Shown: positions 45,523 through 53,731 of the stretch, one piece after another
Layout of the letters: every line of letters starts with the position of its first letter
Numbering within the stretch: position 1 is the stretch's first letter
DNA from: Dysgonomonas sp. 521
GTDB taxonomy: Bacteria; Bacteroidota; Bacteroidia; Bacteroidales; Dysgonomonadaceae
Direction of reading: 5' to 3'
Assembly: GCF_010501055.1 (NCBI RefSeq)
Contig: NZ_QVMO01000002.1
Span: forward strand, 124,001-188,000
DNA: 64,000 bases
The notes under the pieces: generated by a model
Databases searched by the model: none
Told to the model about the DNA's origin: nothing
What the model saw: the letters and a program-made list of their open reading frames with translations, nothing else
Program-made: the position numbers and the translations under genes

Positions 45523-46146
45523 ATGGAATTCAAGTCATTAAAAAATATAGAGACCAGTTTTAAGCAACTCCGCATTTTCGGCATTGTGTTTCTGTGTATG
45601 TGTACTCTTGTTACGGGATATTCCGTATATAGTGCATACGACTTTGCAGAAGCACAGCGCCAGAAAATATATGTATTGGACAATGGAAAATCACTGATGC
45701 TCGCCCTCTCGCAGGACTTGTCACAAAACCGCCCTGTGGAAGCAAGGGAACACGTCAGGCGTTTTCACGAACTCTTCTTTACCCTTTCTCCTGACAAATC
45801 GGCTATTGAAAGCAATATCAACAGGGCACTGCTCCTGTCAGATAAAACAGCCTTCAATTATTATAAAGACTTGTCAGAAAAAGGATATTATAATCGCATA
45901 ATATCGGGCAATATCAATCAAATGATACAGATAGACAGTGTGGCCTGCAACCTGAATGTCTATCCTTATCAAGTTGCTACTTATGGTAAGCAGATGATTA
46001 TTCGCGAGAGTAATATTACCGAACGCTCTTTGATAACCTATTGCCGGTTATTGAATTCTGTCCGTTCTGATAATAATCCGCATGGATTTACTATCGAAGG
46101 ATTCGAGGTCAAAGAAAATAAGGATATCAGAGTACTTACCCGCTAA
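45523..46146 (+). CDS. traK: TraK, VirB8-type conjugation protein
   Basis: A 207-aa protein starting MEFKSLKNIETSFKQLR, with one membrane helix (IFGIVFLCMCTLVTGYSVYSAY) and a periplasmic domain of about 160 residues. This is the VirB8-like plan used in channel assembly. The upstream in-frame ATG at 45457 falls in the palindromic repeat and is rejected. It matches TraK of CTnDOT-like elements in size and position. Confidence 0.85.
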   Translation: MEFKSLKNIETSFKQLRIFGIVFLCMCTLVTGYSVYSAYDFAEAQRQKIYVLDNGKSLMLALSQDLSQNRPVEAREHVRRFHELFFTLSPDKSAIESNINRALLLSDKTAFNYYKDLSEKGYYNRIISGNINQMIQIDSVACNLNVYPYQVATYGKQMIIRESNITERSLITYCRLLNSVRSDNNPHGFTIEGFEVKENKDIRVLTR

Positions 46147-46149
46147 ACA

Positions 46150-46181
46150 GCCCCCTAAATCCCCCAAGGGGGACTTTGGGT
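46150..46181. repeat. GC-rich hairpin repeat (CCCCC/GGGGG)
   Basis: GCCCCCTAAATCCCCC, AA, GGGGGACTTTGGG between traK and traL. This sequence type is common between genes in Bacteroidota and may be a REP-like element. A related one is at 47849-47882. Confidence 0.55.
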
Positions 46182-46202
46182 AAACCACGAAAAGTAAATG
46201 AT

Positions 46203-46604
46203 ATGAAAGAGCGATTGAAAGAAGTCTGGTATTGGTTTGAGGATAAGCTCAAAGGCCTGTGCGGTGAGCTGACTCCCGATAAACGGATTGTAACCATTCT
46301 GATAATGCTTCTGATACTGACTATTGGCAATCTGCATTTTACATTTTCTACAATTTATAATTGGGGAAAGGAAAGTGAGAAAAAAGAGCAGATGGAAATA
46401 GAGCATATCAGGCAATTGGAACTGGAACAAAATAAGAGCAAAGAATTTGATTTTATGGATTCTGAAATGGAAGAGGAGCTGTTTGATCTGCATCGGCAAA
46501 AAATGAGACAGGACTCTATCGACAGTTTAAGTATTAACAAACAAAGATTTAAAGAATATGAGCGAACAACGAGGATTAAGCCCGGAGCAAAAACAAAAGC
46601 TTAA
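46203..46604 (+). CDS. traL: TraL, small membrane protein (DUF3989-like)
   Basis: A 133-aa protein starting MKERLKEVWYWFEDKLKGLC. It has one membrane helix (IVTILIMLLILTIGNLHF) and a charged C-terminal tail that overlaps the start of traM by 47 nt. It corresponds to the TraL/DUF3989 gene between traK and traM in related elements. The role in the channel is not known in detail. Confidence 0.75.
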   Translation: MKERLKEVWYWFEDKLKGLCGELTPDKRIVTILIMLLILTIGNLHFTFSTIYNWGKESEKKEQMEIEHIRQLELEQNKSKEFDFMDSEMEEELFDLHRQKMRQDSIDSLSINKQRFKEYERTTRIKPGAKTKA

Positions 46605-47841
46605 AAAGTATGCGGTATTTGCATTGATGGCGATTGTTTTTGCAGGCTGTATGTGGCTGATATTTGCACCATCCGATGCGGATAAAGCCAAAGAACAGGA
46701 AAGTATCGGGCTTAATGCTGATATACCCGATCCTGATGGTGGTGGACTTATCGGAGACAAAAAAGATGCCTATGAACAGGAGCAGATGCAGAAGAACCAA
46801 AAAGAAAGGATGCAGTCCCTTCAAGGGTATATGGATATTCTGGAAAATGAAACGAAGGATAAACAACAAGTGACTCTTTCCCTCGGCGATGAGCCGGAAC
46901 AAAAGCCACAAGAAAAGAAAGAGCCTATTAACAATTCTGTTTCAGCCTATAAGGATATCAATAAAACATTGGGCAATTTCTACGAACAGCCTAAAGCCGA
47001 TCCTGAAAAGGAAGAAATGAAAAAGAAACTGGAAGAACTGGAAGCTAAAGTGAATGAAAAAGAAGCTACCAAAAGCCAGATGGATGAACAGTTGGAATTA
47101 ATGGAAAAATCCTACCAGATGGCAGCTAAATATATGCCGAATGTGCAACAGGATAATAGCAGTGAAAGCCTGAGCAAAAGGATTTCCAATGGTACAGTGA
47201 AGAGTAGCGGTAATGGAAAGACAAAAGTTGCTCCCATCAGGCATATACAGAACCAGACAGTTTCGGCTCTATCCCAAAGATTATCCGATGAAGATTACTT
47301 CCTGATGTATGACCAACCCAGAAATACAAGCTTCAATACAATGGGTGGCGAAATGGGTGTGTCGGAGAAAAATACTATTTCTGCTGTTATTCATGATGAT
47401 CAGACTGTTGTAGACGGGCAGACTACCCGTTTACGCTTGACTGAACCGTTCATGGCCGGAACAATGCTTATTCCGGAAAACACCATCATTACTGGAGTCG
47501 CTAAAGTTCAGGGCGAGCGGCTGAATATACAAATATCATCTATCGAATATCAGGGAACGATTATTCCTGTGGAGATGTCAACTTACGATTCTGACGGACA
47601 GCGAGGTATCTATATTCCCGGTTCATTGGAGATGAATGCCGCCAAAGAGATTCTGGCGAATATGGGTAATAGTGTAGGTACAAGTTTTACCATGACCGAG
47701 AGTACAGGCGCGCAACTGACCTCTGACCTGACAAAAGGAGCTATACAAGGCTTGTCGGCATATATGCAAAAGAAGATTAAGGAAGTAAAGGTTACACTCA
47801 AATCCGGCTATAAGGTAATGCTAATGCCGAAAAACAGTTAG
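46558..47841 (+). CDS. traM: TraM, VirB10-type conjugation protein
   Basis: A 427-aa protein. It has an N-terminal membrane helix (KYAVFALMAIVFAGCMWLIF), a long charged linker with a coiled coil (about residues 120-190), and a C-terminal VirB10-like domain (TVVDGQTTRLRLTEPFMAGT, then NTIITGVAKVQGERL). It spans inner membrane and periplasm to reach the outer-membrane core with TraN. The long overlap with traL indicates coupled expression. Confidence 0.87.
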   Translation: MSEQRGLSPEQKQKLKKYAVFALMAIVFAGCMWLIFAPSDADKAKEQESIGLNADIPDPDGGGLIGDKKDAYEQEQMQKNQKERMQSLQGYMDILENETKDKQQVTLSLGDEPEQKPQEKKEPINNSVSAYKDINKTLGNFYEQPKADPEKEEMKKKLEELEAKVNEKEATKSQMDEQLELMEKSYQMAAKYMPNVQQDNSSESLSKRISNGTVKSSGNGKTKVAPIRHIQNQTVSALSQRLSDEDYFLMYDQPRNTSFNTMGGEMGVSEKNTISAVIHDDQTVVDGQTTRLRLTEPFMAGTMLIPENTIITGVAKVQGERLNIQISSIEYQGTIIPVEMSTYDSDGQRGIYIPGSLEMNAAKEILANMGNSVGTSFTMTESTGAQLTSDLTKGAIQGLSAYMQKKIKEVKVTLKSGYKVMLMPKNS

Positions 47842-47848
47842 GCAAGTG

Positions 47849-47882
47849 ACACCTCCCCCAACCCCTCCAAAGGGAGGGGAGC
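47849..47882. repeat. GC-rich hairpin repeat (CCCCTCC/GGAGGGG)
   Basis: CCTCCCCCAACCCCTCC and GGGAGGGGAG form a hairpin (pairs at 47862-47868 and 47873-47879) between traM and traN, similar in type to the one at 46150-46181. Confidence 0.55.
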
Positions 47883-47929
47883 AGCAAAGCCATGAGAGAA
47901 TTAAAAATGAAAATTTAAAGTAAAAAACA

Positions 47930-48916
47930 ATGAAAAAATACATTTTATTATTTGCGTTGGCTATCACGACGATAGCCATCAATGCCCAGACAGAAGAAGC
48001 AATTCCGGTTGTAAATCAAACGCAGGAAGAGATGCAGGAGGATTTGCAACAGGTACTTAAGCCGACTTATGGCGATTATTATGAAGGTCTATCGAAGAAG
48101 ATAACCTTTGACCGGATGATACCACCATACGGATTGGAAGTAACTTTCGATAAGACGGTACATATCATTTTCCCTGCGCCAATTCAGTATGTGGACTTAG
48201 GTTCGAACCGTATTATTGCAGGTAAGGCAGGAACATCAGAAAATATCCTGCGGGTAAAAGCTGCTCTTCGGAGCTTTGAGACGGAGACTAATATGGCTGT
48301 TATCACTAATGAAGGTAGCTACTATACCTTCAATGTGAAATATGCCGATGAGCCGGAGAAGCTAAATATCGAGATGAAAGACTTTATGCACGATGGTATA
48401 GCTACGAACAGGCCTAATAACAGCATGGACATTTACCTGAAGGAACTGGGAAGTGAATCGCCGCGAATCGTTTACCTGATTAACAGGGCCATTTACAATA
48501 CAGACAAGCGATTAGTAAAGCATATCGGTTCCAAACGTTTTGGCATCCAATATTTACTGAAAGGAATATATTCACATAATAACCTGCTGTATCTGCATAC
48601 TTCGATAAAGAACGCATCTAATGTGTCTTTCGATATAGATTTTGTAAGGATGAAAATAATCGACAAGAAAGTAGCTAAGCAGACGGCTATACAGGAAACG
48701 GTTATCCATCCGCTTCGTGCTTATAATTTTATATCTACTGTGGGAGGTAATAAAACTGAACGCACTGTGTTCGCAATCGATAAGGTAACCATACCCAATG
48801 ATAAGAAACTGGTTATTGAACTCTTTGAAAAGAATGGTGGGCGGAACCAATCTTTTGTAATTGAAAACGAAGATCTGTTGAGAGCGGAAGAAATTAATGA
48901 ATTAAAGGTAAAATAG
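47930..48916 (+). CDS. traN: TraN, VirB9-type outer-membrane core protein (DUF4138)
   Basis: A 328-aa protein with a signal peptide (MKKYILLFALAITTIAINAQ). It is a beta-rich periplasmic protein with the motif KTVHIIFPAPIQYVDLGSNR typical of Bacteroidota TraN/DUF4138. It pairs with TraM in the outer-membrane core complex. It is intact and adjacent to traO. Confidence 0.87.
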   Translation: MKKYILLFALAITTIAINAQTEEAIPVVNQTQEEMQEDLQQVLKPTYGDYYEGLSKKITFDRMIPPYGLEVTFDKTVHIIFPAPIQYVDLGSNRIIAGKAGTSENILRVKAALRSFETETNMAVITNEGSYYTFNVKYADEPEKLNIEMKDFMHDGIATNRPNNSMDIYLKELGSESPRIVYLINRAIYNTDKRLVKHIGSKRFGIQYLLKGIYSHNNLLYLHTSIKNASNVSFDIDFVRMKIIDKKVAKQTAIQETVIHPLRAYNFISTVGGNKTERTVFAIDKVTIPNDKKLVIELFEKNGGRNQSFVIENEDLLRAEEINELKVK

Positions 48917-48917
48917 C

Positions 48918-49493
48918 ATGAAGCGGATTATATTATTTATAACTCTGAGCCTAGCCTTGATTGGGCAGGCTCACGCTCAACGTTATCTGCCGGGACAGAA
49001 AGGCATACAGGTAACAGGTGGATTTGTCGATGGCTTTACATTGGAAAAGAAAGACGGACAAGCATTTTTCGGAGGTCTTGCTTTATCGACTTATACCAAG
49101 AATGGCAACCGTTGGATATTCGGAGCGGAATATATGCAGAAATCACATGAGTATAAAGATAAACTTATCCCTGTATCTCAAATAACAGCTGAAGGCGGAT
49201 ATTATGTGAATTTCCTTTCAGACAAAAGTAAAACGCTGTTCTTTTCTGTTGGACTATCTGCGATGGCAGGCTATGAAACGGTAAACTGGGGAAAGGAATT
49301 ACTATTTGATGGAGCCACCATTACCAGTGAAGATAATTTCTTATATGGTGGTGCGGTATCATTTGAGATTGAAACATTCCTGTCGGATAGGTTCGCCCTG
49401 CTTATCAATGCACGGGAGCGGATACTCTTCGGTTCGGAGATCAATAAGTTTCATACGCAAGTAGGAATCGGGTTTAAAGTAATAATCAATTAG
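48918..49493 (+). CDS. traO: TraO, outer-membrane conjugation protein
   Basis: A 191-aa protein with a signal peptide (MKRIILFITLSLALIGQAHA) and a beta-barrel-like mature part (GGYYVNFLSDKSKTLFFSVG, and an end NKFHTQVGIGFKVI). It follows traN by 1 nt, as in CTnDOT-type operons. It is probably embedded in the outer membrane; its exact role is unknown. Confidence 0.82.
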   Translation: MKRIILFITLSLALIGQAHAQRYLPGQKGIQVTGGFVDGFTLEKKDGQAFFGGLALSTYTKNGNRWIFGAEYMQKSHEYKDKLIPVSQITAEGGYYVNFLSDKSKTLFFSVGLSAMAGYETVNWGKELLFDGATITSEDNFLYGGAVSFEIETFLSDRFALLINARERILFGSEINKFHTQVGIGFKVIIN

Positions 49494-49496
49494 CCT

Positions 49497-49958
49497 ATGA
49501 AAGAGAACGACGAATGGTACACGCCAAAAGAGATTATAGAATCTCTGGGAGTATTTGATTTGGACCCGGCTACATCTATTGAAGCCTATAACCAAAATCA
49601 ATCAGCAAAGAAAATATTTACAGCCAAGGGTAACGGATTAAAACAGGAATGGAAAGGTCGGATTTGGCTCAATCCTCCATATTCCAATCCTTTAATCCAG
49701 CAGTTCCTGACTAAAATGGCAGAGCATAACAACGGTATTGCTTTGGTATTTGCTAAGATTGAAGCCAAGTGGTTTCACGATATTGTACTGACTCATGCCA
49801 CAGCTATTAAGTTTTTGTATAACCGTATCCGTTTCTATAAACCGGATGGTACACAGGGTATGCAACCCCGGAATGGTTCGATGCTGGTGGCTTATGGCAG
49901 GAATAATGCCGAAATACTTATGAATAATAAGATAAAGGGAAAATTCCTGTTTCTGTAA
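49497..49958 (+). CDS. DNA N6-adenine methyltransferase (phage-type Dam family)
   Basis: A 153-aa protein starting MKENDEWYTPKEIIESLGVF, with the catalytic motif WLNPPYSNPL (NPPY) and the opening D-W-x-T-P of small phage-type adenine methylases. Such enzymes methylate adenine in DNA, and on mobile elements they may protect incoming DNA from restriction. It lies 3 nt after traO, where related elements carry a primase (TraP). I see no target-recognition domain. Confidence 0.82.
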   Translation: MKENDEWYTPKEIIESLGVFDLDPATSIEAYNQNQSAKKIFTAKGNGLKQEWKGRIWLNPPYSNPLIQQFLTKMAEHNNGIALVFAKIEAKWFHDIVLTHATAIKFLYNRIRFYKPDGTQGMQPRNGSMLVAYGRNNAEILMNNKIKGKFLFL

Positions 49959-49995
49959 ATAACTAAAAACAAAATAATTTAAAATCAGAATAAAA

Positions 49996-50427
49996 ATGAA
50001 AAAATGTGCATCTTATATAATCTTTACGCTATTGCTTGCGGCAATAGCGTGTGCCTGTAGCGACGATATTGATATTAAGCAAGGCTATGAATTCGAAGTT
50101 ACTCACCTGCCTGTACCGAAAAAACTAAAGATTGGAGAAACTATCGAGATTCGCTGTCAGTTGGAACGAAGCGGATATTTTGACGAAGCAGCTTATCGTT
50201 TCCGGTATTTTCAGACTGATGGGAAAGGAGAACTGAGAATGGATGATAGTGAACCTTTCCTGCCGAATGATTACTATGATTTGGTAAAGGAATCATTTAG
50301 GTTCTATTATACTTCCCAGTGCGATGAACAGCAAGTGATTGACATTTACTTCTTCGATAATAGAGGGAATAGCCACATTCTGAGCTTTACGTTCAATAAT
50401 GATAATGGAGAGGAGGAAGAGGTATGA
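49996..50427 (+). CDS. traQ: TraQ-like lipoprotein (DUF3872)
   Basis: A 143-aa protein with a lipoprotein signal (CASYIIFTLLLAAIACACS, lipobox ACAC) and an Ig-like beta domain (EVTHLPVPKKLKIGETIEIR, then RFRYFQTDGKGEL). It matches the DUF3872/TraQ family near the end of Bacteroidota tra operons. It overlaps a tiny downstream ORF by 4 nt. Confidence 0.78.
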   Translation: MKKCASYIIFTLLLAAIACACSDDIDIKQGYEFEVTHLPVPKKLKIGETIEIRCQLERSGYFDEAAYRFRYFQTDGKGELRMDDSEPFLPNDYYDLVKESFRFYYTSQCDEQQVIDIYFFDNRGNSHILSFTFNNDNGEEEEV

Positions 50428-50540
50428 ATATTGTTTATTACTGTATGGCAGCCTATCAGATAATATCATGGGTTTGTATTGCTATAAGCATTCGCTGTGC
50501 AAAAACGGATATTGAACTTTTCGGTGAGGAGATTGAATAA
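50424..50540 (+). CDS. Tiny membrane-associated ORF (38 aa)
   Basis: ATG at 50424 overlaps the traQ stop (ATGA) and encodes MNIVYYCMAAYQIISWVCIA and 18 more residues ending in EEIE. It has one possible membrane helix. Translational coupling and the stop 5 nt before the next gene suggest it is real, but I recognise no family. Confidence 0.4.
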   Translation: MNIVYYCMAAYQIISWVCIAISIRCAKTDIELFGEEIE

Positions 50541-50545
50541 TTGAA

Positions 50546-51064
50546 ATGTTAAAAAAGCTGGGTAAATATTTGCCTGGCTTTTTGATTATCGTTATTTTTG
50601 TTTTTTACAAAAAATCAATAATGAGCTACATAAATAATAATTTACAGACAGGGGAAACGATAGTGTACAAAGCAAATATACATTGGTATATATTTGTATT
50701 TCCTATCATTTTGTTATTGTTGGGGTTTATTTTTTATCCTAACGCAGTAAGTTCTGTTTTGCATTATATAGGGTTAGGGTTATTGATTCTGGGAGGAATC
50801 AGCCTTATCAAAAGGATTTTATTGAAAATGGGGACAGAGTATGTCGTAACCAATAAAAGAGTTATTCTCAAATCAGGTGTTTTTAGCAGAGACGCATTAG
50901 AATTAGTTTTAACAAAATGTGAAGGACTACGTATAAATCAAGGAATTATGGGGCGTATTCTCGGTTTTGGATCAATTCTGGTGACAACCGGTGGTGTTAC
51001 CAACACTTTTAGATTTGTAGCAAACCCAATGAAATTCAGGAATGCTATAAATAATCAGATTTAG
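50546..51064 (+). CDS. Membrane protein with bacterial PH-like (bPH2) domain
   Basis: A 172-aa protein with two to three membrane helices (YIFVFPIILLLLGFIFY, then LHYIGLGLLILGGISLI) and a C-terminal PH-like domain with the pattern GTEYVVTNKRVILKSGVFSR. Such proteins sit in the inner membrane; their function is mostly unknown. It closes the + strand tra operon and meets the convergent OST-HTH gene 15 nt later. Confidence 0.65.
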   Translation: MLKKLGKYLPGFLIIVIFVFYKKSIMSYINNNLQTGETIVYKANIHWYIFVFPIILLLLGFIFYPNAVSSVLHYIGLGLLILGGISLIKRILLKMGTEYVVTNKRVILKSGVFSRDALELVLTKCEGLRINQGIMGRILGFGSILVTTGGVTNTFRFVANPMKFRNAINNQI

Positions 51065-51079
51065 ATTATTCGGTTGTAG

Positions 51080-51760
51080 CTAATTTTCATTATTTCCCTT
51101 TTTCCGGATAACGTTATAAGTTTTTTCTGGAGTGAGAACCACCTCATACTTCTCCAGTCTTTCGTAAATAGACCCTAAAGTTTTGCATCCATAGCGGCGG
51201 GGGTTGTATCTGGGGTATATTTTTTTTAGAATAAATCCGAGTTCTGATAAGGTAACGCCTTCTTTTTTATAAAAATCAAAAGCTTCGTCAAAAATATGTG
51301 CTTCCTTTTGCAGGATAGTTTCATGCGTGTCGCCACTCCCCAATATAACTCTCGCTTTCGGTTGTATATCATTATACTTAATTTTTTTGCCGAAAGTAAT
51401 CTCTGCTACGGGATTATCAATAATTCCGTTATCATCAGTTGTAGAGCTGTCTTCCAGAAGTCTGGCTTTTCGTTTCCGGTCTTTTTCTTTCTTCTGCTTT
51501 TCCTTTTTGACTTTATCCTCTTTCAGTAATTGGGCTATGGATTTAATAATATCCGGCATTTCTTTACCGAAACGTTTGTAGTATAAATTTTCTATATGCT
51601 GCGGTAAGGGTGTCTTCCAAGTTTCCTGCTTATGATTATCCAGTTTCCCTAATTTATCAGGATTAAATCCTAATTCACGAGCCATTTGCACCTGCTTGTC
51701 GGATAGGCGGTGACGCTTTTGGGCAATCTTCCATTTTTCTAATTTCACCTTACTATTCAT
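51080..51760 (-). CDS. OST-HTH (LOTUS)-like domain protein
   Basis: A 226-aa protein. The first half is basic and coiled (VKKEKQKKEKDRKRKARLL). The C-terminal 70 residues read LSELGFILKKIYPRYNPRRY, then LGSIYERLEKYEVV, like the winged-helix OST-HTH/LOTUS fold that binds RNA. No nuclease domain is visible. It lies next to an AbiEi-like antitoxin gene and close to an IS element. Role unknown; RNA binding is inferred. Confidence 0.55.
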   Translation of the reverse strand: MNSKVKLEKWKIAQKRHRLSDKQVQMARELGFNPDKLGKLDNHKQETWKTPLPQHIENLYYKRFGKEMPDIIKSIAQLLKEDKVKKEKQKKEKDRKRKARLLEDSSTTDDNGIIDNPVAEITFGKKIKYNDIQPKARVILGSGDTHETILQKEAHIFDEAFDFYKKEGVTLSELGFILKKIYPRYNPRRYGCKTLGSIYERLEKYEVVLTPEKTYNVIRKKGNNEN

Positions 51761-51783
51761 CCTGTTTCCTGATAAATTTACTG

Positions 51784-52101
51784 TTATAAATTTTGCCTGT
51801 CCAATTTGTGCTTATAACATTTCAGTTCTTCTTTTCTTAGATTAAAAACAGCACAGACAAAAGAAATTTCTTTATTGGAAAGATTCAAAACTTCATCCCG
51901 AACTATCAATCTTACGCCATCCAATCCTCCATAAAGAGCGAAAATGGCATAATAGTCTTCGTCCCAACCTCTTAGAATGACACGTTCGACTACTAAAGCC
52001 CGCATATATTGCCAATCAAAACGGGAAAGGTCATATTCCCACAACACGCTGGCTTTTACTTTGGGGTGATGCTTTATTTGTTCTTCCCAATCAGACCACA
52101 T
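51784..52101 (-). CDS. DUF6922-type protein, AbiEi-antitoxin-like
   Basis: A 105-aa protein with the pattern VLWEYDLSRFDWQYMRALVV, then ERVILRGWDEDY, then NLSNKEISFVCAVFNLRKEE, which resembles small antitoxins (DUF6922) that pair with AbiEii-type nucleotidyltransferase toxins. No such toxin gene is next to it here; an IS110 element lies upstream. It may be an orphan antitoxin. The assignment is by pattern only. Confidence 0.5.
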   Translation of the reverse strand: MWSDWEEQIKHHPKVKASVLWEYDLSRFDWQYMRALVVERVILRGWDEDYYAIFALYGGLDGVRLIVRDEVLNLSNKEISFVCAVFNLRKEELKCYKHKLDRQNL

Positions 52102-52147
52102 AAATACTGAATTACTGTTTTGTAAAAATAGTTATAAATATGGAATA

Positions 52148-52180
52148 TTTGCTCTCGGTTTTTTGTTTCTCTTACATTTG
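52148..52180 (+). promoter_or_regulatory. Promoter-like pair upstream of the first IS110 element
   Basis: TTTG (52148-52151) is followed after 21 bp by TACATTTG (52173-52180), matching the Bacteroidota -33/-7 consensus with slightly long spacing. It could drive the noncoding bridge RNA and transposase of the IS. Confidence 0.4.
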
Positions 52181-52206
52181 TAAAAGTATATTAAGAGTTT
52201 AGCAGA

Positions 52207-53516
52207 ATGGAAGTGAGACGCTTTTGTTACAGGTAGGACTGTCCTGTATAAATCTATATCCAGAGCTAAGTTTTGAGGTATTTGTTGTAGCTTGGCTAGA
52301 CAAATAGGCTAAGGACTGCGAGATAGTTTTGTTATAGATAGGATTTCCATATCGTGAAAAAGAAAATGTCCGCTTTCCATTTTGTGTTTCTTTAGAATCT
52401 GGACAGTACTTAAGGCTACATTTGTAAGCTTGTGTAAAATAAGAGAAAAGATGATGAAGAACCACCAGCCACTAAATAATTTAGAGTATGGAAACGAGAG
52501 CTGAGATTATAAGACAAAACATTGGTATAGATGTATCAAAGAAGACATTTGTGGCTTGCCTTTGTACAGAAGATACCTGTGGAAGCCTCAATTATGGGAA
52601 TCCAGTAAAATTTGACAACAACAAAACCGGTTTGAACCAGCTCATTAAGTGGACTCGAAAATTTACATTCTCGCATATACCTGTTTCCTTTACCATGGAA
52701 GCCACGGGTGTATACCATGAATCTTTGGCGGTTCATCTCTACAAGCTCAAATTCAACCTATCGATAATCTTGCCTAATAAAGTAAAATATTATGCTAAGA
52801 GCTTGAATGTAAAAACAAAGACTGATGCGGTTGACGCTAAAGTTATAGCTCGAATGGGAGTTGAGCAAAGTCTGGATGCGTGGATACCACCCAGGCCTAT
52901 CTATCAAAAACTTCGTTCCTTGACGCGCTATTTACAAGAATTAAAAGAACAAAAAGTGGCTGTTTCTAATTATCTGGAAGCTTCATCGCACAGTGAATTT
53001 TGCGAAGACTTTGTAATAAAGTCCCATCAAAAAATATTTCAGACAATAGAGTTACAAATAATTGAATGTGAACGTCAGATACGAGAAACGATAAATGAGG
53101 ATTCCGAAGTCGCAGATAAAGTCAGAAAACTTGAAACGATAAAAGGAGTCAGCACTATTACAATAGCAATAATCCTTGCTGAAACACAGGGCTTTGCTCT
53201 ATTCACAGGCAGAAAACAGCTCGCTAGTTATGCGGGATTGGATGTCGTCGAAAAACAATCGGGTACGAGTGTAAGGGGAAAATCGCGTATCTCCAAGAAA
53301 GGCAACAGACGGATCAGGAGTGCTCTTTATTTCCCTGCAATAGTCGCTTCAATGCATAACTTAGCTCTAAAAGAAGATTATCAGCGCATTATAAAGGAAA
53401 AACCATATAAGAAAATTGGAATTGTCGCTATACAGCGTAAACTATTATTATTGATGTATACATTATGGAAGAAGAATGAAGTATGTTTGGCGATAATATA
53501 AACATCCGGGAATGGA
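52207..53516 (+). mobile_element. IS110-family insertion sequence, first copy (approximate ends)
   Basis: The transposase (52488-53501) is preceded by about 280 bp of noncoding DNA, as in IS110 elements that encode a bridge RNA in the left end. The ends are judged only from the similar strings GAATGGAAGT (52206-52215) and GAATGGAGGT (53511-53520). IS110 elements have no terminal inverted repeats, so the limits are uncertain. Confidence 0.5.
52488..53501 (+). CDS. IS110-family DEDD transposase (first)
   Basis: A 337-aa transposase. The RuvC-like N-terminal domain shows IGIDVSKKTF (D), FTMEATGVYH (E) and KTDAVDAKVIARM (two D). The C-terminal Tnp domain has ETIKGVSTITIAIILAE and LASYAGLDVVEKQSGT, with the serine nucleophile region. 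It would use a bridge RNA to choose target and donor. It looks intact. It lacks the typical ends of IS3-like elements and differs strongly from the other IS110 gene in this window. Confidence 0.9.
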   Translation: METRAEIIRQNIGIDVSKKTFVACLCTEDTCGSLNYGNPVKFDNNKTGLNQLIKWTRKFTFSHIPVSFTMEATGVYHESLAVHLYKLKFNLSIILPNKVKYYAKSLNVKTKTDAVDAKVIARMGVEQSLDAWIPPRPIYQKLRSLTRYLQELKEQKVAVSNYLEASSHSEFCEDFVIKSHQKIFQTIELQIIECERQIRETINEDSEVADKVRKLETIKGVSTITIAIILAETQGFALFTGRKQLASYAGLDVVEKQSGTSVRGKSRISKKGNRRIRSALYFPAIVASMHNLALKEDYQRIIKEKPYKKIGIVAIQRKLLLLMYTLWKKNEVCLAII

Positions 53517-53731
53517 GGTTAAGTTTTTCCTTCGTCTTCGGGCAATAGCCCGAAAAAAACAGGCAATTGAACAAATCAACTGCCTGCACAAGATAAACTT
53601 CCGTCCAATTATCGGTTGGAGTTTTCCTTCGTCAAAAACAAAGATAAAAAATAATTGCATTTTTATTTGCTTTTTAAAACAGTACCTTTTTTGTCCGCTC
53701 AGGCTCACCGAAAAAAGAAACGGACTGAAAA
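53502..53731. other. Noncoding gap with two hairpins
   Basis: TTCGGGC/GCCCGAA (about 53534-53551) and CAGGCAATTGA/TCAACTGCCTG (about 53561-53587) follow the transposase. The string TTTTCCTTCGTC occurs at 53525 and 53623. No convincing gene is present; short readings overlap in both directions. Confidence 0.4.
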
